Positions 24,779-31,320 of a stretch of DNA of 47,172 nt are shown in pieces. Position numbers and translations under genes: made by a program. Position 1 is the first letter of the stretch. Each line of letters begins with the position of its first letter. The notes under the pieces are model-generated. The model saw nothing but the letters and a program-made list of their open reading frames with translations. It ran no database searches and had not been told where the DNA came from. This stretch comes from Chloroflexota bacterium (lineage in GTDB: Bacteria; Chloroflexota; JAHJIN01), in NCBI GenBank assembly GCA_018823415.1, contig JAHJIN010000348.1, positions 1-47,172 of the forward strand, given 5' to 3'.

Positions 24779-25989
24779 AGATTGCCCTGGTTTCACCCTA
24801 TGACTGTGCCATACCCGGCGGGGTGATGGAGCATATCATGCACCTGGCCCACGAGTTCCAGCAGCATGGGCACGAGGTTCGGATCATGTCTCCATGCTCC
24901 CAGCTTGATTACCAACCCCCAATCGACGTGCAGATCTACAAGGTCGGCCGGCCGGTGTCGGTGCCGGTGAGCGGGTCGGTGGCCCGGGTCTCGCTGTCGC
25001 TGCGCCTGTCGCGCCAGGTCCGCGAGATCTTGCGCCGCGAGCGTTTCGACATCGTCCACGTCCACGAGCCGCTGATGCCGGCCCTGTGTCCCACGGTGCT
25101 CTGGCACTCGCACGCGGTGAACGTGGGCACCTTTCACGCCTACCGCGAAAAGTTCCGGGGCTATCAGTACAGCAAGCCGTTGCTGCGGCGCTTTTTCAAC
25201 CGCATCGACGGGCTGATCGCCGTCTCCCCGGCGGCGCGCGACTATGTGAACATGTATTTTCCAGCCCGTTACACCGTCATCCCCAATGGCATCGACGTGG
25301 CCCGCTTTGCCGACCCGGACATTGAACCCCTGCCGGCCTATAATGATGAGGCGCATCGCAATATCCTTTTTGTGGGGCGCATGGAAAAGCGCAAGGGACT
25401 CAAATACCTGCTGCGTGCGTTCCCCATCGTCAAGCAGGCGTGCCCCGAGGCCCGGCTCATTGTGGTGGGCGAAGGCCGGCTGCGCGCCGGGTTTCAGCAA
25501 GCCATCGCCGACAGCGGGTTGCCCAACGTGGACTTTTGCGGATATGTCTCGGCCGAGGATCTGCCGCGCTATCATCGCTCGGCTCATGTGTTCTGCGCCC
25601 CAGCCACCGGGTTCGAGAGCTTTGGCATCGTACTGCTGGAAGCCATGGCCGCCGGGCTGCCGGTGGTGGCCTCGGACATTGTGGGATTTCGAGCGGTGGT
25701 GTCTCACGGCGGCGAGGGACTGCTGGTGACGCCCCGGGATCCGGAAGAACTGGCCCGGGCGCTGATCCTGCTGCTACGCAATCGCGAATTGGGCGCGTCG
25801 ATGGGCGAGCGCGGCCGCGAAAAATCTGCCAACTATGACTGGAGCGCCGTCGCTGACCGGGTGCTCGATTTCTACGAGACGACGACGACCCGGGTGCTGC
25901 CCAAGCGCCGGTGGGCGGTGGCGCAGCGCGGCCGCTTGCGGCGGATGTATCGCCAGATGCGCGTGATCTGGCTGCGCCGGGGCCGGTAA
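24775..25989 (+). CDS. GT4 glycosyltransferase, PimA-like (phosphatidylinositol mannosyltransferase)
   Basis: A 404-residue GT-B glycosyltransferase. The N-terminus IALVSPYDCAIPGGVMEHIMHLA matches the PimA pattern PYsfxxPGGVqsH. GSVARVSLSLR and HVHEPLMPAL follow, also as in PimA. The C-terminal nucleotide-sugar domain has NILFVGRMEKRKG, ESFGIVLLEAMAAGLPVVASD and NYDWSAV. PimA adds mannose from GDP-mannose to phosphatidylinositol at the inner membrane face. The order of neighbours (phosphatidyltransferase, PatA-like, PimA-like) resembles the mycobacterial pgsA-patA-pimA set. The basic C-terminal end (RRMYRQMRVIWLRRGR) could bind membrane. The GTG start overlaps the PHP stop. Confidence 0.85.
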   Translation: MKIALVSPYDCAIPGGVMEHIMHLAHEFQQHGHEVRIMSPCSQLDYQPPIDVQIYKVGRPVSVPVSGSVARVSLSLRLSRQVREILRRERFDIVHVHEPLMPALCPTVLWHSHAVNVGTFHAYREKFRGYQYSKPLLRRFFNRIDGLIAVSPAARDYVNMYFPARYTVIPNGIDVARFADPDIEPLPAYNDEAHRNILFVGRMEKRKGLKYLLRAFPIVKQACPEARLIVVGEGRLRAGFQQAIADSGLPNVDFCGYVSAEDLPRYHRSAHVFCAPATGFESFGIVLLEAMAAGLPVVASDIVGFRAVVSHGGEGLLVTPRDPEELARALILLLRNRELGASMGERGREKSANYDWSAVADRVLDFYETTTTRVLPKRRWAVAQRGRLRRMYRQMRVIWLRRGR

Positions 25990-26004
25990 CGGAGGAGAGG
26001 TACC

Positions 26005-26625
26005 GTGATCAATGACCGGATGAAAACCTGGGGCCGAGGCCTCATCACGCCCCTGGCGCGGCTGCTGGGCCGGCTGGGCTTTACGCCCAACGCCCTTACC
26101 CTTGTCGGCGTGCTGCTAAATGGCGTGGTGGCGCTGGTCATCGGCGTCGGGTTCCTGTTCTGGGGCGGCGTAGGCCTGCTGCTCGCCAGCGCCTTTGACG
26201 CGCTGGATGGCGTGCTGGCGCGCTCCACCGGCCAAGCCACGCGCTTTGGGGCCTTTTTCGATTCGAACATGGACCGGCTGGCCGAGGTGCTGATCTATGG
26301 TGGCCTGCTTTATCACTATGCGCGCCAGGGCGGTACCTGGGAGGCACTGCTGTGCTTTGCTGCCCTCACCGGGTCATTGCTGGTGAGCTATGCCCGCGCG
26401 CGCGCCGAGGGGCTGGGCTTTTCTTGTACCGTGGGGTTCTTTACCCGGGCCGAACGCATCATCCTGCTGAGCCTGGGCCTCATGCTCACCCCCCTGGTCA
26501 CTGCAATGGCCTTGCCGTTTGACGTGGTGAGCGTGACTCTGATCATCATTGCCGTGGGCGCGCACCTAACCGCCTGGCAGCGCATCCTTCACGTCTATCG
26601 CACCGACCGGCGCGAGCGCGAATAG
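26005..26625 (+). CDS. CDP-alcohol phosphatidyltransferase, probably phosphatidylinositol-phosphate synthase
   Basis: A 206-residue membrane enzyme. The complete family signature DALDGVLARSTGQATRFGAFFD, then SNMD, fits D-x2-DG-x2-AR-x8-G-x3-D-x3-D (about residues 66-92). About six hydrophobic helices. SYARARAEGLG followed by GFFTRAERIIL closely parallels mycobacterial PgsA1, which joins CDP-diacylglycerol to inositol-3-phosphate. With inositol-phosphate synthase in the same run, PIP synthase is the best reading; phosphatidylglycerophosphate synthase is the main alternative. GTG start at 26005 after GGAGGAGAGG. Confidence 0.88.
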   Translation: MINDRMKTWGRGLITPLARLLGRLGFTPNALTLVGVLLNGVVALVIGVGFLFWGGVGLLLASAFDALDGVLARSTGQATRFGAFFDSNMDRLAEVLIYGGLLYHYARQGGTWEALLCFAALTGSLLVSYARARAEGLGFSCTVGFFTRAERIILLSLGLMLTPLVTAMALPFDVVSVTLIIIAVGAHLTAWQRILHVYRTDRRERE

Positions 26626-26633
26626 GACTTGTC

Positions 26634-27284
26634 ATGAGCAAAGACCGAGCCAAGAAACGCCAGAAATCGCTGGAACGCAAACAAGCCAAGCGCAAGCAGG
26701 CCCAGGCCCGGCAGCGGTCGAGTCAGCCAACCGGGTTCCGAGGCCAACTCCAGGCGGCGGCCCGGTGGTCGCTGATGGAGTGCCTGGTCTCCCGGGAGTG
26801 GCAGAACACGCGCCAGCTCACCCAGGTAGTGGTGGCGCGCCGCTCCACCGCCGGCCGCATCGCCGTGAGCGTGTTCCTGGTGGATCTGGCCTGCCTGGGG
26901 GTGAAGAACGCCTTTGCCAAGCTGTTCAACAACTCGACGGAGTACCGGCAGTTGCGTGACCACATCATGGAGCGGCAAGAACTGGTCCCGACTGACCTCG
27001 ACCTGGCGGCCAAGATCATCCGCGAGGGCCTGGCCTACGCCAACGACCTGGGGTTCGAGCCGCACCCGGACTATTACGAGGCGCTCCCCTTGCTGGGCGA
27101 CGCAAACGCCGACGCCTGCGACACGCCGATTCCCGTGGGCGGCGAGGAAGGCATGCCATTCTTCATGGCCGGGCCATACGACGACGTGGACGAGATCATG
27201 GCGCACCTGAACCAGACCGTGGGGCCGGGCAACTTTCACTTCCTCTTCCCATTGGGGTCACCGCCCCCGGCCTTTTTCGAGTAG
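26634..27284 (+). CDS. Uncharacterised protein with Lys/Arg-rich N-terminus
   Basis: A 216-residue soluble protein of unknown function. The first 35 residues are extremely basic (KKRQKSLERKQAKRKQAQ), predicted helical, and could contact nucleic acid or membrane. The core reads VVARRSTAGRIAVSVFLVDLACLGVKNAFAKLF, then a helical part ending LGFEPHPDYYEALPLLGDANAD. The tail is acidic then proline/phenylalanine-rich. I recall hypothetical proteins with the VFLVDLxCLGVK stretch in many bacteria but no assigned role. It lies 9 bp after the phosphatidyltransferase gene and 12 bp before rtcA, so it is probably co-transcribed with them. Confidence 0.8.
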   Translation: MSKDRAKKRQKSLERKQAKRKQAQARQRSSQPTGFRGQLQAAARWSLMECLVSREWQNTRQLTQVVVARRSTAGRIAVSVFLVDLACLGVKNAFAKLFNNSTEYRQLRDHIMERQELVPTDLDLAAKIIREGLAYANDLGFEPHPDYYEALPLLGDANADACDTPIPVGGEEGMPFFMAGPYDDVDEIMAHLNQTVGPGNFHFLFPLGSPPPAFFE

Positions 27285-27296
27285 CGGAGAGACTCT

Positions 27297-28373
27297 GTGC
27301 CCAACCTCGTCACCATCGACGGCAGCCACGGCGAGGGCGGCGGCCAGATCATTCGCACGAGCCTGAGCCTGGCCGCGCTGTTGGGTGTGCCGGTGCGCAT
27401 CGAGCGCGTGCGCGCCCAGCGCCCAAAACCTGGCCTGCAAGCGCAACACCTCACCGCCGTGCGGCTGGCCGCACAGGTCTGCGACGCCGAGGTGACCGGC
27501 GCCGAACTGGGTTCCACCACGCTGCACTTTGCGCCCCGTTCCCGGCCCCGGCCCGGCGAGTACACCCTGGACGTGGCCGAGATGCGCCGGGGCGGCAGCG
27601 CCGGGTCCGTCACCCTGGTGCTGCAAACCGTGCTGGTGCCCCTGGCGCACGCCGATGGGCCGTCCTGTGTCACGTTGACCGGCGGCACGCACGTGGCCTG
27701 GAGTCCCCCGGCCCACTATATCGACCACGTTTATTTGCCGGCGCTGGCCCGGTGGGGCTATCGCGCCGAGGTGACGCTGGAGCGCTGGGGCTGGTATCCC
27801 ATCGGCCAGGGGGTGCTGCGGGCGACGGTCTGGCCGCTGGCGCCGGGCCGGCCGGCGTATGAGGCGCTGGCGCCGGGCCGGGTGCACCGCGTGTGGGGCC
27901 TGTCGGCGGCGTCCAATCTGCCCCGGCACGTGGTGGCGCGGCAGCGGCAACAGGCGCTGGAATCGCTCCAGAAGGCCGGCCTCCGCGCCGAGATCGACGA
28001 GCTGCCCGATGCCCCGGCCCTGAACTCGCGCTGCCAGGGCAGCTTCTTGTTTCTGGCGGTCGAGTGCGAGCACGCGGTGGCCGGGTTCAGCGCCCTGGGT
28101 GCCCGGGGCAAGCCAGCCGAACGCGTAGCCCAGGAAGCCGTCCGCGATCTGCGCGCCTGGCACCGCAGCGGCGCGGCCCTGGACCCGCACCTGGCGGACC
28201 AGGTGATCCTGCCCCTGGCGCTTGCCGGCGCGCCGGGCACGTTCACCACCAGCGCCATCACCCAGCACTTGCTCACCAACGCCTGGGTGGTGGAGCAGTT
28301 TCTGCCGGTCCGCATCGCGGTGGAAGGGACCGTGGGTCGCCCGGGCCGGGTACGAATCGCAAATAACGGGTAG
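27297..28373 (+). CDS. rtcA: RNA 3'-terminal phosphate cyclase
   Basis: A 358-residue enzyme that uses ATP to turn RNA 3'-phosphates into 2',3'-cyclic phosphates. Motifs: DGSHGEGGGQIIRTSLSLA at the N-terminus, RPKPGLQAQHL, GGSAGSVTLVLQT, and the C-terminal SAITQHLLTNAWVVEQFL, which contains the His that is adenylated in the family. The GTG start has GGAGA upstream. No rtcB or rtcR is in the window. It sits within the run that began with the lipid genes; a functional tie is not apparent. Confidence 0.93.
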   Translation: MPNLVTIDGSHGEGGGQIIRTSLSLAALLGVPVRIERVRAQRPKPGLQAQHLTAVRLAAQVCDAEVTGAELGSTTLHFAPRSRPRPGEYTLDVAEMRRGGSAGSVTLVLQTVLVPLAHADGPSCVTLTGGTHVAWSPPAHYIDHVYLPALARWGYRAEVTLERWGWYPIGQGVLRATVWPLAPGRPAYEALAPGRVHRVWGLSAASNLPRHVVARQRQQALESLQKAGLRAEIDELPDAPALNSRCQGSFLFLAVECEHAVAGFSALGARGKPAERVAQEAVRDLRAWHRSGAALDPHLADQVILPLALAGAPGTFTTSAITQHLLTNAWVVEQFLPVRIAVEGTVGRPGRVRIANNG

Positions 28374-28397
28374 CGAACGCCGAACGGAGGGAACGTC

Positions 28398-30431
28398 TTG
28401 ACTCGAAATCGCTGGTTATTGCTGGTGGTGCTGCTGGTCCTTTACGTCCTGAGCGCGGCGTTTTTCGTCGTCTATCGCGAGATCAACGTGGACGAGGGTT
28501 GGTATCTCATGGCCGCCCGCGAGGTGGCCGGGGGCCGCGTGCTGTATGCGGATTTCGCGTATCCCCAGGCCCCGGGGCTGCCCTATGTCTACGGGCTGCT
28601 GTTACTGCCGGTGGGGTATCAACTGCTGGCCGGCCGCGTGCTCACGGCGCTGCTTGGCGTGGCCGGCGCGCTCCTCGCGGCGTGGCTGGCGGCCCGCCTC
28701 CCCGCCGACGGCGAATCGCCGGGTGACGCCCGGGCCGGGCTGTTGACATTGGCCCTGCTGGCCTTTTTGCCTTACACCATCGCCCACTATACCAGCACAG
28801 CCACCTACTCGCTGGCGTCGCTGTTCCTGCTCGTCGCCCTGCTGGCCGCGTCTGTGCGCCGGCGTGAGGCGCTGTGGGCCTTGGTGGCCCTGCTGGCGGC
28901 CGTCGCGGCGTTTGGCACACGCCTGTCGCTGGCCCCGGCGGCCATCATCCTGCCCATCTATCTGGTGGGCGTGGCCCGGCGCAAAGGTCGCGTGCTCCTG
29001 GGCGCGCTGGCCGGGGCCGGCCTGGGTCTCGCCATCGTCTGGGGACCATCCCTCCTGGCTGACTCGGCCGCCACGTATTTCAACAACCTGGGCTTTCACA
29101 CCACGCCCCTGGACCTGGCGACGCGGCTGGAAATGGCCTGGAACGTGGTCGTGGGGACCGTCGTCGAGTTTCCGACGCTGGTGGCGCTGGGGCTAGTCCT
29201 GGCTGCGGCCGGGCTGGTCGCCTGGCTGCGAGCGTCGGACCGGCGCGCCGGGCTGCGTCGCCAGGCGTTGCCTCTGACCATCGGGGCCATCGTGCTGACC
29301 GTGGCACTGTCGCACGCCATCCCGCGCTCGGCCAGCGCCTACTATCACAACGTGGTCATCCCCCTGGTTTGTGTCCTGGGCGGCTATGGCCTGGTGCGGC
29401 TGTGGCCGGCCCGGCGCTCGGTACGCTGGCGGCAGGCCGTCATCGCCCTGGTCACGGCGCTGCTGGGCCTGGGCTTGGTCTTTCAATTCACCACCTGCTT
29501 GGACCGCTTTTTGCTGCGGCCGGCGCCGAACGGCAGCCTGCGCAACTCACTGGCCGGTGTGGCCCGGGCAGCCGCCTATGCCAATCGATTCAGCCCGGCC
29601 GACACGCCCTGGCTGGCGTTTAGCACCGATCTGGCAGTGGATGCCCGGCGCGACGTGCTGCCGGGCCTGGAATCTGGTCCCCCGGCCTATTTCCGCGACT
29701 GGGCCACCGACCAGTGCCGCCGCTTTCACGTGGTCAACAACGACATCCTGGCCGACATGCTTCAACAGGGAACAGCCAGCCTGGTGGCCCTCACCGACGA
29801 GGATTTCACCCGAGTGGGCGAAGGCCGCGACCAGATTCTAGAGGCCCTGCGCGTCAGCTATTATCCTATTCGCAGCCTGGACCGCTACGGGCAATTTTAT
29901 AGCACCCTGTATCTCTACCTGCCCCGGGGCCAGACCACACTGGCGACCGGACCGACGGTGCCGCTGGAGGTCCGTTTTGGCGATGACATCCTCTTTTTGG
30001 GCTATGACCTCGCCACGACCGACGGCGACCCGGTGCAGCCCGAGACGGCGCTGACCGTCCACCCCAACGAGACCCTGCACCTGACCCTCTACTGGCGCTG
30101 CCTGCGGCCCCTCGACCAGGACTTGTACGTGTTCAACCACCTGGTCCCCATGACCGGGGCGGCCGAGATGCACGGTCAGGAAGACGGCATCCCCGGCCAC
30201 GGCTGGGTACCCACCTCGAGCTGGCAGGCCGGCGAGGTCATTGTGGACCATTGGGCCGTGCCGGTCTGGCCCGATGCGCCCGCCGGTGAGGACACTCTGC
30301 ACGTGGGCCTTTATGACCTGGGCAGCGGGGCACGCCTGCCCATCTTTGGCCCGGGTGATGCTCCCTGGGGCGACCACCTGCAACTGGGGCGTATCCTCAT
30401 CACGTCATCCACGCCGCCGGTCGGTCCGTGA
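28398..30431 (+). CDS. GT-C type membrane glycosyltransferase (GT39/ArnT-like)
   Basis: 677 residues with a TTG start set by CGGAGGGAACG. The first 470 residues contain about ten to eleven hydrophobic helices. The luminal-loop motif NVDEGWYLMAAREV near residue 30 has the Asp-Glu expected of GT-C enzymes that use polyprenyl-linked sugars. FAYPQAPGLPYVYG follows. The C-terminal 200 residues form a soluble beta-rich domain (PLEVRFGDDILFLGYDL, LTLYWRC). It may add sugars to lipids or surface proteins; acceptor unknown. As last gene of the run that contains a PimA-like enzyme it might extend the same glycolipid, but this is only context. The terminator at 30529 closes the unit. Confidence 0.82.
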   Translation: MTRNRWLLLVVLLVLYVLSAAFFVVYREINVDEGWYLMAAREVAGGRVLYADFAYPQAPGLPYVYGLLLLPVGYQLLAGRVLTALLGVAGALLAAWLAARLPADGESPGDARAGLLTLALLAFLPYTIAHYTSTATYSLASLFLLVALLAASVRRREALWALVALLAAVAAFGTRLSLAPAAIILPIYLVGVARRKGRVLLGALAGAGLGLAIVWGPSLLADSAATYFNNLGFHTTPLDLATRLEMAWNVVVGTVVEFPTLVALGLVLAAAGLVAWLRASDRRAGLRRQALPLTIGAIVLTVALSHAIPRSASAYYHNVVIPLVCVLGGYGLVRLWPARRSVRWRQAVIALVTALLGLGLVFQFTTCLDRFLLRPAPNGSLRNSLAGVARAAAYANRFSPADTPWLAFSTDLAVDARRDVLPGLESGPPAYFRDWATDQCRRFHVVNNDILADMLQQGTASLVALTDEDFTRVGEGRDQILEALRVSYYPIRSLDRYGQFYSTLYLYLPRGQTTLATGPTVPLEVRFGDDILFLGYDLATTDGDPVQPETALTVHPNETLHLTLYWRCLRPLDQDLYVFNHLVPMTGAAEMHGQEDGIPGHGWVPTSSWQAGEVIVDHWAVPVWPDAPAGEDTLHVGLYDLGSGARLPIFGPGDAPWGDHLQLGRILITSSTPPVGP

Positions 30432-30444
30432 CCTCCGCCGGATC

Positions 30445-30473
30445 TTGACAGTTTCCTGTGCTTGTGCTACAAT
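30445..30473 (+). promoter_or_regulatory. Orphan promoter upstream of a short transcript
   Basis: TTGACA (30445-30450), exact 17-nt spacer, TACAAT (30468-30473) with TGC before it. There is no plus-strand gene for the next 3.2 kb; the only target is the terminated stretch to about 30567. Confidence 0.75.
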
Positions 30474-30480
30474 AGACCCA

Positions 30481-30567
30481 AGCTCGGCGGCATACCGCTC
30501 AAATTTGGCCGCCAGCCCCTCGCCAGAGGCCGCAGTCCTGATCTCCCCGATCAGGGCTGCGGCTTTT
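30481..30567 (+). ncRNA. Candidate small RNA of about 87 nt
   Basis: The predicted transcript runs from near 30480 to the terminator T-run at 30564-30567. It would fold as a 5' stem (GGCGGC 30486-30491 with GCCGCC 30508-30513, 16-nt loop), an unpaired CCCCUCGCCAGA-like stretch and the terminator hairpin. No ORF with a ribosome site is present. It does not match an RNA class I recognise. Promoter and terminator are seen; the RNA itself is inferred. Confidence 0.55.
30529..30567 (+). terminator. Strong terminator closing the GT-C gene and the small RNA
   Basis: A 15-bp stem, 30529-30543 with 30549-30563 (one G-U), loop TCCCC, then TTTT. The stop codon of the convergent minus-strand gene lies within the right arm. 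Confidence 0.88.
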
Positions 30568-31276
30568 CTGTGTCCTTCGACCGGGGCGGGTTGTAGAGAA
30601 TGGCGCGACCGCGCCGGCCCACCGGCGTGAGGACACCCATCTCACGCAGGCAGTAGGCCATTTGCTGCGCCAGACGGCGCGGCTGGTCCAGGGCCTCAGC
30701 CAGATCCGCCGTCGTAAAGGGCGCGACCAGTTCAGCGGGGAGCAAGGCACCCAGGTCCGCCGGGGTGTCAAACCGGTGCCGACCCACCACCTGCAAGAGC
30801 CGGCGCTCATGGGTCACCCAGCCGCGCCGGCGCCAGCCTCGGGCGCCATCGTAGCGCCGGGCCTCTTCTTCCCGGATGAGCAACACCTCCAGGCAAAAGT
30901 TGGGCTGCGCCAGCAACGCCGGAAAACTCACCAGTTCCCTGAAAACCTCCGCCAACGCGCCCTGTTTGGGCGATTTGCGACGGCTAACCTGGCGCTGGCC
31001 GTCCTCCGCCAGCTTGACGATCCACTTTTCCCGGGCGATGGGATACACCAGAAGCACGGGGTAGGAGTCTGTGAGGGCGTGCAGCTTGGCCCTGATGCCG
31101 GCAAAGCCCCCGGTCTGGATCTCGATCAGGAGATCGCCCCGGACGATATCGACGACAAACCCGGCCACGGTCACCTCCAGCCGGTCGCCCGGCTGGGCGT
31201 ACCAGGCCTTGAGCGCCGCGTGCAGGGGCTTTTCGTTCAACTCGCCGATGTGGGGGGATGGGTCTGATGTGGTCAT
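30551..31276 (-). CDS. Uncharacterised protein with possible PD-(D/E)XK nuclease-like core
   Basis: About 241 residues from ATG 31276, which has GAGG 9 nt before it; GTG 31297 is an alternative start. The N-terminal half reads GELNEKPLHAALKAWYAQPGD, then VAGFVVDIVRGDLLIEIQTGGF. VDI followed by LLIEIQT has the Asp...Glu-x-Gln layout of PD-(D/E)XK enzymes, with Gln in place of Lys as in some members. YPIAREKWIVKL comes next. The C-terminal half looks like a winged-helix DNA-binding region (FTTADLAEALDQPRRLAQQMAYCLREMGVLTPVGRRGRAI). I recall similar proteins in Chloroflexota but no function. It has no obvious partner gene and is convergent with the small RNA. Confidence 0.75.
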   Translation of the reverse strand: MTTSDPSPHIGELNEKPLHAALKAWYAQPGDRLEVTVAGFVVDIVRGDLLIEIQTGGFAGIRAKLHALTDSYPVLLVYPIAREKWIVKLAEDGQRQVSRRKSPKQGALAEVFRELVSFPALLAQPNFCLEVLLIREEEARRYDGARGWRRRGWVTHERRLLQVVGRHRFDTPADLGALLPAELVAPFTTADLAEALDQPRRLAQQMAYCLREMGVLTPVGRRGRAILYNPPRSKDTEKPQP

Positions 31277-31320
31277 AAGCAGAAACCTCGGTACCACTCA
31301 CTAGCGGGACCGCTTTCGTG

